Source of the DNA: Populus alba
Taxonomy: Eukaryota > Streptophyta > Magnoliopsida > Malpighiales > Salicaceae
Reading direction: 5' to 3'
DNA length: 64,000 nucleotides
Assembly (NCBI RefSeq): GCF_005239225.2
Contig: NC_133284.1
Span: forward strand, 5,857,770-5,921,769
Shown here in pieces: positions 29,034-39,311 of the stretch (positions are counted from its first letter, which is position 1; each line of letters begins with the position of its first letter). The notes beneath the pieces are model-generated. The model saw only the letters and a list, made by a program, of their open reading frames with translations, had not been told where the DNA came from and did no database searches. The position numbers and the translations under genes were made by a program.

Positions 29034-31175
29034 GGAGGCGGGTGTTTATGGAGGGCCATGCCTGTAATAAAAATAAGTTTGTCATTTGTTGTCCAAGCGC
29101 GTGCTTAGAAGATCTTGTGTTTGTTTTTCGATTATTGTGTTTTTTGCTTTAAAAGGATTGTTGTCTGTATCGAGTGGACATTATGTGGGCACTTATTGAA
29201 GGGATTTAAGCTTTGAGATGAAGTAAAGGTGTCAGGTTTAGAAGGCGGCTATTGAATTGTTTGTCTACTGTAGGGAGTATCAGTGTACAAGCTTGCCATC
29301 CATCGTCTTAAAGCGAAAAAAGAAAATAAAAAGGTGACATTTACTCAGGCATTGATCAGAGACAATGTAACAGGCAGGCTTTTAAAACATTAGACAAACC
29401 AAAGCCTGAAACGGAGATTTGTAGAGCATAGACGGCTGTCTCCGTCCTTGTTGTCGGATTGTAAGATGAAAAGGTTTGTTTCTGGTACCTGAAGATTTCA
29501 CGCATGTTAAGCCAAACATCAAGTCTTCATTTATTTGGACTGGATTAAATCAAAAGAATATTTGTATACTGCATGCATGGCCAACATGATCATCCTTCTC
29601 TGGCCTTGTGAATTGACTTGTGCTGTTCAGCTTCGAGAAGCGCAATGGTCAAAGGTAAAAAAAAAAAAAAAAACAATAATAATAACAATGAGTAATTGCT
29701 AGGTATGATAGCTTTTGCCTTTTCGACCAAAATAATATTTGTCTGGAAAGTTGGTGCATCTGGACATAATTGTGTGTTTTTGATTTGTCCGATGCTGCCA
29801 CTTAGTGTACGTCTTGCCTTGGTACGTAGTGGCCTAATTTCTTGATGTACTGTTACGTTAATGGACAGTGTATGATGTCTCTTATTGGAGGATTGGAGGT
29901 CCGGGGACATCAACGCCCACAGCTTGGTATAAACCTAGTGCAAATAATCCATTGTATGTTATTAATTTATGTGTGTTAAGCTTGATTTGGCATCAGCTTC
30001 CTTTTTCTTTTCTTTTGCTCATTGACATCATCTTCTTTTTGAAAAGTTATGTTGCTATGTATCTGGTAATCTCCTTCTATTTTGTCGATGCATCCCTTGA
30101 GGAAATCATCGAAGACAACATGTGATGTAAAGCCATTGGAGAGCTCCTGTAACGTGTAAAATCACACTTCTGACGTAATGGTTAAAGAATTATAGAGGTG
30201 CAATTATGTAAAGTCCCCGTGACACAGCGGCCTTTTCAGCGGGAATACGTGCTGTGAGGAGGTGGAGAATTAAGCTGGCTCGTACGAATCCTTAATATAC
30301 TGTGCTCGGATATGTATTTTTATAAAAATTCAAAGTATCTGTTATAGAAAAATAACTATAGGCATAAACGTTTTTCTTGGTTCTTTTTAATCGCATGTTA
30401 CAGAATATTATATGCTTTACAAAGCATTATATGCTTTTAATTATTACGTGTCACCAAACATTACATGAATAACAATCAATTTCTTTTAAAAATGCTCATA
30501 TCTTTATTAATTATTTAAATACATCAAAATACCCCTAATTATTTTCCACCAGCGATAATCTTTTTATAAATATAAATGATGATATGAAATATTCGTAGTA
30601 TATATTTATATTCATGAAATATAGTTAAAGTACAAGAATTTCATTTATGCAGATTGGATAGACAAATTTCATCTTTTTAGCATTATATATTACTTATCAC
30701 CAAATTTAATTTCTTCACAAAAGAATATTATGGTCACACCAAGAAAATATTTATTTCAAATATATAATAAAGTGATTGAAATTCTAAAATCTTCGATTTC
30801 TACATGATTCTTGTTTTTTATTTGAATAGATTTTGGATTTCATAATTAAAAACTAACGTTTTAATAAAATTGGATCGTGTCAGAATAAGATAGGATGGTG
30901 CTATGAATTCACCACAAAAATTGTTGTTCCCGAAACTTTTTTAATAAATAACTATTGCAACATCTTCATGTCATCGTTAATTAAGAGGACACATCAAACC
31001 AGAATATAATAAAAATGAATAAAAATATATATTAGTCATTTTAAGAAAATCAAGTAATTAATGGGAAGAAAATCAAAGTAATGGAAACAACAACTAAAGA
31101 TAAGAGATAACGTAGTTTATTAACAAAAGTTTTAATACATGTGGAGTGAGATTAATTATAATTAATATTGGGATG
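29034..31175. other. Intergenic between glutaredoxin and the LTR element
   Basis: Glutaredoxin promoter region, then AT-rich DNA. No recognisable gene; ORFs here are short and repetitive. Confidence 0.5.
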
Positions 31176-31180
31176 GAGCA
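31176..31180. repeat. Target site duplication, left (GAGCA)
   Basis: GAGCA directly precedes the 5' LTR and is repeated exactly at 40953-40957 after the 3' LTR. This is the 5-bp duplication expected for an LTR retrotransposon. Confidence 0.93.
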
Positions 31181-31486
31181 TGTTGTAACCCATTTTTTTG
31201 GTCCCCACATAAAAATAATAAAAAATAAAAAAATTCAAAAAATATATTATAAAAAAAAACGCAAAACGGTGCCGTTTGGAAACGGCACCATCGTCTTCTT
31301 CCCTGCGCACGCAGAGAACAGGGGAGAAGAATTTTTCTTCTCCACTTTTCGCCGAACTTCTTTCCCGGATTTGGCTCAATAAGACGCCTACCATTCGACG
31401 CCCACTTGCCTCCTTTTTATCCATTGAACAGATAGTGCAGGGGCGGCCAACAGTGGCCGCCCCACCATTCGCCCCCCCTGTTTTCC

Positions 31487-31494
31487 TATAAATA
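31487..31494 (+). promoter_or_regulatory. TATA box in the 5' LTR
   Basis: TATAAATA in the context CCTATAAATACAGGGG, followed by a GA-rich stretch. This is the probable core promoter of the element, with transcription starting about 30 bp downstream. The same box is in the 3' LTR at 39616-39623, from which it could transcribe flanking DNA. Confidence 0.7.
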
Positions 31495-31799
31495 CAGGGG
31501 AGGGCTGCTGAAAATAAGAAAAGAAAGAAAAAAAAAGAGAAGACCAAGAGAGGGGGAAGAGAAGAGAAGGGAGAGCAAAGAGAGGGAGAAGAGGGAGAAG
31601 AGAGGAGAGAAGGCAGAGAAGAGAAAGGAAGAAGCAGAGAAGAAAACAGAGGAGAGAGAGAAGGAAAACGCAGAGCCACCGCCGGCCACCCCACTGTCAG
31701 CGCCGCTTCCTGTCGCCACCAGCAGCTCCGCCATCAACGACAGCCACCACAGGTCAGCCCTCAACCCCTTATCTCGTTTTACTGTTCATCTTCTTGCAT

Positions 31800-31910
31800 G
31801 CAGAACGTGCACTGTGCACGTTCTGCAAGCCATGAATTAATTACCCGGTTACTGTGCATGGGCACAGTAACTGGCTAATTAATTCACTGGTTACTGTGTG
31901 CACAGTAACC
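31800..31910. repeat. Three successive hairpins in the 5' LTR
   Basis: Perfect inverted repeats: 12-bp arms around CTG (31800-31826), 10-bp arms around ATGG (31848-31871, with outer TAATTA arms) and 10-bp arms around TG (31889-31910). The sequence GTTACTGTGC/GCACAGTAAC recurs between hairpins. The corresponding region of the 3' LTR is rearranged. Confidence 0.9.
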
Positions 31911-32776
31911 AGCCCATTTGGGCCTGGGCTGGGACGTCAGCCAGCCCATGTAAATGGGCCAGGTTTGGCCCAACCCATGCAATTGGGCCTGATCCGGCCA
32001 ATTGTAAAAAAATAGAAAAAAAATATTATTGTTTTAAAAAAATATTTATGATGTTCCCACTGTTGATTTATGTTATTTTTATTAATATCGGGTAGTATTT
32101 TTATGTCGTAAAAATACAAATCTGGTATTAAACTACCCGGTTTTTCATCAAAAACTTCCAAAAATACAAAAAAATTAAAAAAAAAAGGAGAAAAAATGTT
32201 TTTGTGCATACGGCCAAGTGTCTCAAAGCTAAAAAATCATATTGTATTTTTCATACACCAAAAAAACAATGTTTTAGCATGCATTTTGGCTTTAATAACC
32301 AGTTTATTAAAGTCAAGAGAATATTGGCCAAAATTTCAAAAACAACAAAAAACTTTATTTTGTTTGTCTCTTAGTATTCGAGGTATGACATTATATGTAA
32401 TGCATATTCTAGATATTAATTCTTTTTTTCCGGACAATCGAACCTGGGGTATGACATTACATGTAATGCGTATTCCGAACAATTACAAACCACAACAAGA
32501 CTTTAGATTTTATCAGACAAAACAATGCAGCTTACCTTAGGTAGGGCGTAGTTGGGGTGCTAATACCTTCCCTTTACGCAACCAGTCTCCGTACCCGATC
32601 TCTAAAGACCAGTTAAGGTTCCTAGTAACCAGAATACTAGGTGGCGACTCCCAGTCCATATTTTCACATATAGAGACAAGAATTCCTTGTCTCTCCTTAT
32701 TTGCCAGGAATACATATTCCGATTATTTTTCCTTGAGGGTGGACGATCGCCGCGCCGCCGCACACGTGCGACAGAA

Positions 32777-32794
32777 TGGCGACTCCGCTGGGGA
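32777..32794 (+). other. Primer-binding site (tRNA-Arg type)
   Basis: TGGCGACTCCGCTGGGGA starts 3 bp after the 5' LTR. Its complement is the CCA-tailed 3' end of a plant tRNA-Arg (ACG type, as I remember it). It primes minus-strand DNA synthesis. Confidence 0.85.
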
Positions 32795-33397
32795 ATCTTG
32801 TGGACTAAGCTTTGTTTTTGTCTGATTTATTGTGTTTTTTGTTGTGGTTTGCGTGTTTATTTTTAAATATGCATTTCCTTTATTTATTTCTCACGCGCTT
32901 TAATTTTGTATATATTTGTTCATGCATTGTATAGAACTGCCTCATGCATCACATGCTTTATATTTTTCAAGCACACACAAGCTTCTAAGTTAAGTGGGGA
33001 ATTAACGATCTGCCCTATGACTATTGGTCGGGTTCAGATGCGTGAAACACCCAACTCATATCTGAGTGCCTGCTTGGTAATGGTGGGCATACGTGCCTTA
33101 ACTGTTCTTTGCAACGCCCCCATACTGCCTTTACGAAGGACGTCACTGGGCAGATATGAGACCCTTTTGAGACCAGGTAGAAAATCTATTCATGAATTAG
33201 ACCCTGTCTTTAGTTTGTATGTGCTATCTTTCTTTACAGAATATGTCATACAAAAATAATAAAAATAAAAAATCATGGCCCCTTTGAAGGGCAAATGCAT
33301 CATATAAATTACATGTTCATACATTTAACATGCATACATGCCAGATCGAAATATAGGTCCCTAAAAAATCTACAACACCCGACTTCGAGCTAGAAAC
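32795..33397 (+). other. Untranslated leader of the LTR element
   Basis: Between the primer site and the gag start. The ORF at 32906-33259 has no recognisable domain and is treated as chance. Packaging signals would lie here but cannot be identified by eye. Confidence 0.5.
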
Positions 33398-34783
33398 ATG
33401 GAAGATGAAGAGCGTGCTCAACGTGAGGCCTATTTGCACGAAGAGTTGGAGTCTCTGAAAATAAGTGTGGCTCACCTCACTAGCTTACTCAAGCAAACAC
33501 TAAGGAATACCTCTGATGAAGGTCCTTCTAATCAACCGATCACCTTTGTTCCGGCTCCTACTACAGTTCAGCCTGAGGAAAGAATGAACGAACATGGTCA
33601 AGAACCTCAGCAAAATCCAACATTTGTGCAGTCAACAACACCTGCACCATCCCCAACAGTCATGGAGGCATCTGCTAACGAGTCCCACAAGGCTAAGTCA
33701 TCTAATAGCGTTGATCAAGCTAAGATAGAGGCGCTGGAAGCCAGACTCAAAGCCATTGAAGGGATAGACTTATATGACCCGGTACGGGCAGCAGAGATGT
33801 GTTTGGTCCCAAATGTGGTTATCCCAAAGAAATTTCGTGTTCCTGAATTCATCAAATACAGTGGAACACAATGCCCCATGACTCATCTTAGGTCCTACTG
33901 CAATAAAATGGCTGAGGTAGTACATGATGAAAAACTACTAATGCACTTTTTCCAAGACAGTTTAAGTGGGGCAACTTTGAGTTTGGTACATGAGATTGGA
34001 TAATACAAAAATTCACAACTGGAAAAATCTTGTGGATGCTTTTGTCAAGCAATACAAATACAACATGGACATTGCGCCCGACAGAACCAGTTTGTCCAAT
34101 ATAGAGAAAAAGGATAAAGAAAGCATAAGGGAATATGCTCAAAGATGGCGAGAATTAGCTGCTCAAGTACATCCCCCACTTCTGGACAAAGAGATGGTCT
34201 CTTTATTTGCCAACACACTCAAAGCACCATATTACGAACATTATGATGGGTAGTTCAGCCCAACAATTCACTGATGCTGTGATAGTGTGTGAACGCATAG
34301 AGCAAGGTGTCAAGAGTGGTAGAATTGCTGCACCAACCGAGAAAAGAGGCGTCGAAAGAAAAAGAGGTTCACCATGTTGAAGATGGCTACATGGGTAAAA
34401 CAAATACATCCCAAAATTACCATACTCCATCCCAAATTGCCAACATCAAAAAAACTGAACCCCAAAAAACTTTCAAGCCAAAAGCCAAATTGGAAATTTC
34501 CAAAAGGGTTCAAGAACAACTACCTCCACTACCGTTACCCCTGAATGAGATGTATCAAAAGCTTTTGAGCATTGGACAAATAGCTCCAGAACCTCTAACA
34601 CCTCTGCAGCCACCTTATCCTAATTGGTACAAGCCAAAACTCAATTGTGAATACCATGCCGGTATTACTGGGCATAACATCTATACCTGCAATGCCTTCA
34701 AGAGAAAGCTTCTGCAAATTAATCAAGGCTGGGTGGATAGAATTGGAAGATGCCCCCAATGTGAATACGAACCCGTTACCTAA
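33398..34783 (+). pseudogene. Frameshifted retrotransposon gag
   Basis: Encodes a Ty3/gypsy-type Gag, the structural coat protein. The N-terminal part (33398-33980) is a coiled-coil-like, Pro/Ser-rich region followed by the retrotransposon gag domain (KKFRVPEFIKYSGTQCP, then HFFQDSLSGATL). The domain continues in other frames: 33985-34240 (NLVDAFVKQYKYN, KDKESIREYAQRWREL), 34243-34340 and 34345-34783. The last part holds a CxxHxGxxGHxxxxC-type knuckle (CEYHAGITGHNIYTC). Shifts lie near 33982-33984, 34241-34242 and 34340-34352; the first two look like an extra T. The final frame ends in a stop with no protease following. As given, no full Gag can be made, unless the shifts are sequencing errors. 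Confidence 0.85.
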
Positions 34784-36713
34784 TCATGCTTGAAGCATAT
34801 TAGGATGGAAAGTTTGGGGAATTAGAAAGCATCAATGGTCCAACATGATAGCTCAACTTTTGACCGTGGTGTTGTTCCGCATTGTCTTGAGTCCTCTACG
34901 CAGAGCTTTTGAGAGGAGGTTTTAGCCTATGAACATATTCACCAAAGCCTGCCTTGTTATTGCCTTTTGTTAATGCTTTTGAACAAGACTTTCTCTGTTA
35001 ATGAGCTTCTCTTGTGAAATAAGATCATGTGTTTTTCTTGTGTTCACATCACACTCTTCTTTGTTGTTATTACATGTAAATAACATTTTGAGCGCAACTT
35101 TGCTCACAACTCTACAACATGAAGAATCCTTTGGTATTCCTTTCTTCCAAACCCATACATAATCTCATATGTTTTCAAGGATATTTTTTGGGACCTCCAA
35201 AGTGAGTACAAAAAAACAAAAAATCGTGTTGATATTTGTCCAAAACAAATGCATTTTGAAAATTCAAGTGATTCCTTACATAGGTACATATACACCTAGA
35301 AAACTTGAAAGAAAAAAGACAACAAAGACAAACAACACTATGAGGTGACTCAAAAGCTGAGTTTTATTTGACTGAATAAATCATTTGGCATACGCGCATG
35401 AAAGCAAGACCTATCGATCCTCAATGCATGAGTTTGAGATGAGGAAATGCCATCTTTGATAATCCTTTCACAAGGCTAAAATATATCCTTTGCAGTCCCA
35501 TTTTGAGCCCAGTAATGTTTTTTGGAAATAACCTTGACTAGGATCACACCCCACACTGGGGGGGCAAAATAATAGAGTTTGTACCCATCCAGACAAAGCA
35601 GTGAAGATGGGTGCTGGATTTGATCATGTAATTTTTAATCTTTCATTATCATCTAAATGAAGCAGTGATTGGTTAAGAAAAGAAAAGAAGAAGATCTAAA
35701 GGATCTAAAAGATTTGAGCTTCTCATACAAACAACTGATATGATCGTGCTCAACCAAACAAAAATGGAGAAAACAAAGAGAAAAGCCCAAACCCGACACT
35801 GGGGGGCATGAAGACTATTTTGAAAAAAAACAAATCCAAAAGACAAAAGGTCAGGAAACAAGCACAATTGATCCCTAGTCGTGAAATCCCTTAAACACCT
35901 TTTGAGCCTGCAACATATCCTTTTCTTCGTAACCAATAGCCAAAGCCTATATTACATACCTGATAAAGCCCTTTCTGATCAAAGGCAAGCAATCTAGATT
36001 AGTAGGTAGTGCTTTCATGTGCAAGTCAAATCATTATTCATGCAAATAAAATAAATGTTTTGACTCAATTTGGTTCTCAATAACCCTCAAATTGAAATTT
36101 AAACCTTTTGTGACCAACCAGATGTCACTTCATCTTTAAACCAAAAGCAAAAAGCTTTCATCACTTCAAGAAACCTGTCCATAGGAATCACTTGAATTTT
36201 TGAGAACAAGTTTATTTTGAACCAATATCAAAATCATTTTTGTGATTGGAATAACTTGGAAGTTTCAAAAATTTTGCATGAAAACATTTCATTGTACAAA
36301 AAACCCTCAAACTTACTTTCACATATCCTCACCCCACACTAAACCCAAGTTGAACACTTGGGGGGCATGATCAAGCTGGGGGGCAATCAAACACATATGG
36401 TAGGACTGACTCCATAATTCCTATTCTAAGGAAAATGTCGGGCAAAATTGGTAACTCTTGAGATGGGTGAAGGACAAAGATGTATGATGATGACATCAAA
36501 CCCTTCCCAGAGGTCAAGATCACAATATGTACCCCGAGTAAGTAGAAGTGGAAAAGCCGTTGAAGTTACTACCAACACTATAACTTTTGAGAGAGAAAAA
36601 GACACCATGAAGAAATGGGGGCCTATATTTCTCAGGTAAGTATACATGCATATCAATCATAATGCATTTGCTTTTCAACATTGACAAATCATTGTTTCAA
36701 CATCATCTCTTTG
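34784..36713 (+). other. Noncoding body of the element downstream of gag
   Basis: Where pol should follow there is only noncoding sequence. No reverse transcriptase, RNase H or integrase motif was found on the plus strand. Several polypurine-tract-like strings (CACACTGGGGGGGC near 35550-35567, tggggggcatg near 35800-35810, and ggggggca copies near 36360-36385) resemble the tract beside the 3' LTR. Such material is typical of the region after pol in Tat-type elements, so pol was probably lost by deletion near 34790. Confidence 0.6.
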
Positions 36714-37512
36714 GTAGTGCGTTTTCTAACCCTACTTCCTTTTGAGTGCGCCTTTGAGCCCTCAACTTTCATTTTGAGTGCGCCTTTGAGCCCTCATCCC
36801 TTCGGTAGTGCGTTTTCTAACCCTACCTCCTTTTGAGTGCGCCTTCGAGCCCTCACCTCCATTTTGAGTGCGCCTTTGAGCCCTCATTCTTTGGGTAGTG
36901 CGTTTTACAACCCTACCTCCTTTTGAGTGCGCCTTTGAGCCCTCACCTCCATTTTGAGTGCGCCTTTGAGCCCTCATCCCTTGGGTAGTGCGTTTTCTAA
37001 CCCTACCTCCTTTTGAGTGCGCCTTCGAGCCCTCACCTCCATTTTGAGTGCGCCTTTCAGCCCTCATCCCTTGGGTAGTGCGTTTTCTAACCCTACCTCC
37101 TTTTGAGCGCGCCTTTGAGCCCTCACCTCTATTTTGAGCGCGCCTTTGAGCCCTCATCCCTTTGGTAGTGCGTTTTCTAACCCTACCTCCTTTTGAGTGC
37201 GCCTTTGAGCCCTCACCTCTATTTTGAGTGTGCCTTTGAGCCCTCATCCCTTAGGTAATGCGTTTTATAACCCTACCTCCTTTTGAGTGCGCCTTTGAGC
37301 CCTTACCTCCCTTTGAGTGCGCCTTTGAGCCCTCACCTCCTTTTGAGTGCACCTTTGAGCCCTCATCCCTTGGGTAGTGCGTTTTCTAACCCTACTTCCT
37401 TTTGAGTGCGCCTTTGAGCCCTCATCCTTTGGTAGTGTGTTTTCTAACCCTACCTCCTTTTGAGTGCGCCTTTGAGCCCTCACCACCATTTTGAGTGTGC
37501 CTTTAAGCCCTC
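36714..37512. repeat. Tandem array A, 90-bp unit
   Basis: About nine units. Each regular 90-bp unit has two related halves (31 and 59 bp), both opening TTTTGAGTGCGCCTTTGAGC; the longer half adds gtagtgcgttttctaaccct. Starts at 36831, 36921 and 37011 are exactly 90 bp apart. Because 90 is a multiple of three, an open frame with a basic 30-residue repeat (GSKAHSKGGRVRKRTTQGMR) survives on the minus strand (36762-37247). I read this as a by-product, not a gene. Confidence 0.92.
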
Positions 37513-37542
37513 GCCATCCATTTCTCCATGTTTTTTTTTATC

Positions 37543-37700
37543 TGGGTAGGTCACCCATTACAATGAGGCCGCACTTCACATTCTTTCCTTTTTCTTTGGG
37601 TAGGTCACCCATCATAATGAGACCGTTTTTTTTCATTCTTTCCACCTGGGTAGGTCACCCATTATAATAAGACTGTTTTTTTTTTTTTCCACATTTCTTT
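37543..37700. repeat. Tandem array C, about 52-bp unit
   Basis: Three diverged units, each starting TGGGTAGGTCACCCAT and followed by aatga/aataa, near 37543, 37597 and 37648. Long T-runs fill the spacers. It sits between arrays A and B in the same noncoding region. Confidence 0.8.
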
Positions 37701-37796
37701 TGTTTTGGTTAAATGAGGTTGCCAGATGGGATCTCATGTAGCTTTGGTTAAAGGGAATCTCCATATGAGATTTTAGGTTGACCGAGCTACACACAC

Positions 37797-39175
37797 AGGA
37801 TTTTGGTTCTGGTTAGAGGGGATTGCCGAAAGGAATCTCAGTCTATCCGAACCACACAGGATTTTGGTTCTGGTTAGAGGGGATTGCCGAAAGGGATCTC
37901 AGTCTATCCGAACCACACACAGTTTTTTTGGTTCTGGTTAGAGGGGATTGCCGACAGGAATCTCAGTCTATCCCAACCACACACAGGATTTTGGTTCTGG
38001 TTAGAGGGGATTGCCGAAAGGAATCTCAGTCTATCCCAACCACACACAGTTTTTTTTGGTTCTGGTTAGAGGGGATTGTCGACAGGAATCTCAGTCTATC
38101 CCAACCACACACAGGATTTTGGTTCTGGTTAGAGGGGATTGCCGAAAGGAATCTCAGTCTATCCCAACCACACAGGATTTTGGTTCTGGTTAGAGGGGAT
38201 TGCCGAAAGCAATCTCAGTCTATCCCAACCACACACAGGATTTTGGTTCTGGTTAGAGGGGATTGCCGAAAGGAATCTCAGTCTATCCCAACCACACAGG
38301 ATTTTGGTTCTGGTTAGAGGGGATTGCCGAAAGCAATCTCAGTCTATCCCAACCACACACAGGATTTTGGTTCTGGTTAGAGGGGATTGCCGAAAGGAAT
38401 CTCAGTCTATCCCAACCACACAGGATTTTGGTTCTGGTTAGAGGGGATTGCCGAAAGCAATCTCAGTCTATCCCAACCACACACAGGATTTTGGTTCTGG
38501 TTAGAGGGGATTGCCGAAAGGAATCTCAGTCTATCCCAACCACACAAGATTTTGGTTCTGGTTAGAGGGGATTGCCGAAAGCAATCTCAGTCTATCCCAA
38601 CCACACACGATTTTGGTTCTGGTTAGAGGGGATTGCCGAAAGCAATATCAGTCTATCCCAACCACACAAAGGATTTTGGTTCTGGTTAGAGGGGATTGCC
38701 GAAAGGAATCTCAGTCTATCCCAATCACACACAGGATTTTGGTTCTGGTTAGAGGGGATTGCCGAAAGCAATCTCAGTCTATCCCAACCACACATAGAAT
38801 TTTGGTTCTGGTTAGAGGGGATTGCCGAAAGGAATCTCAGTCTATCCCAACCACACAGAATTTTGGTTTTGGTTAGAGGGGATTGCCGAAAGGAATCTCA
38901 GTCTATCCCAACCACATAGAGGATTTTGGTTCTGGTTAGAGGGGATTGCTGAAAGGAATCTCAGTCTATCCCAACCACACAGGATTTTGGTTTTGGTTAG
39001 AGGGGATTGCCGAAAGGAATCTCAGTCTATCCCAACCACACAGGATTTTGATTATGGTTAGAGGGGATTGGCGAAAGGAATCTCAGTCTATCCTAACCAC
39101 ACACACATAGTATTGAAGTTTCGGGTTAAAGGGGATTGGCGAAAGGAATCTCAATTTAGCCCAACCACACACAGG
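37797..39175. repeat. Tandem array B, 61/63-bp unit, 22 copies
   Basis: Twenty-two units carry GGTTAGAGGGGATTG (anchors from 37811 to 39056, plus a diverged one at 39121). Between 38127 and 38560 anchor spacing alternates 61, 63, 61, 63 bp, and units alternate GAAAGGAATCTC with GAAAGCAATCTC, so the real unit is a 124-bp dimer. Homogeneity is highest in the middle and both edges are degenerate. Overlapping open frames on the plus strand arise because the unit is nearly free of stops; none is a gene. Confidence 0.95.
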
Positions 39176-39296
39176 ACTTTGGGTCCGGTTGAAGTTTTAG
39201 GTCAATCAAATTTTGAGACGACCAGTTTCGAAAGACCAATGTTATTTTATCTTTACAACACTTACTTTGCACAAAGTTTTGCTCCGTAAGCATTGT

Positions 39297-39307
39297 AAAG
39301 AGGGGGG
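39297..39307 (+). other. Polypurine tract
   Basis: AAAGAGGGGGG, ending 4 bp before the 3' LTR at 39312. It primes plus-strand DNA synthesis. Confidence 0.85.
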
Positions 39308-39311
39308 CAAC

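Larger units (their letters stand above)
31181..32773 (+). repeat. 5' LTR
   Basis: Starts TGTTGTAACCC and ends GTGCGACA. It matches the 3' LTR almost base for base. The differences seen are homopolymer length changes, a few substitutions near the 3' end (for example at 32659) and rearrangements in a hairpin cluster near 31800-31910. It contains a TATA box, a GA-rich transcribed leader and a PBS-like TGGCGACTCC at 32642-32651. Confidence 0.95.

Noticed and set aside
31152..31764. Minus-strand ORFs of 180 and 92 codons over the 5' LTR (copied at 39377-39893)
   Set aside because: They are antisense to the GA-rich LTR leader, giving Ser/Leu/Phe-rich low-complexity peptides, and occur in both LTRs.
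37823..38919. Several overlapping plus-strand ORFs of 60-164 codons
   Set aside because: They are readings of the 61/63-bp tandem repeat in different frames, with repeats such as LVLVRGDCRKESQSIPTTH. There is no start context or domain.
37797..39175. CRISPR-like regular repeat
   Set aside because: Units abut with no unique spacers, and the sequence lies inside a plant LTR retrotransposon.
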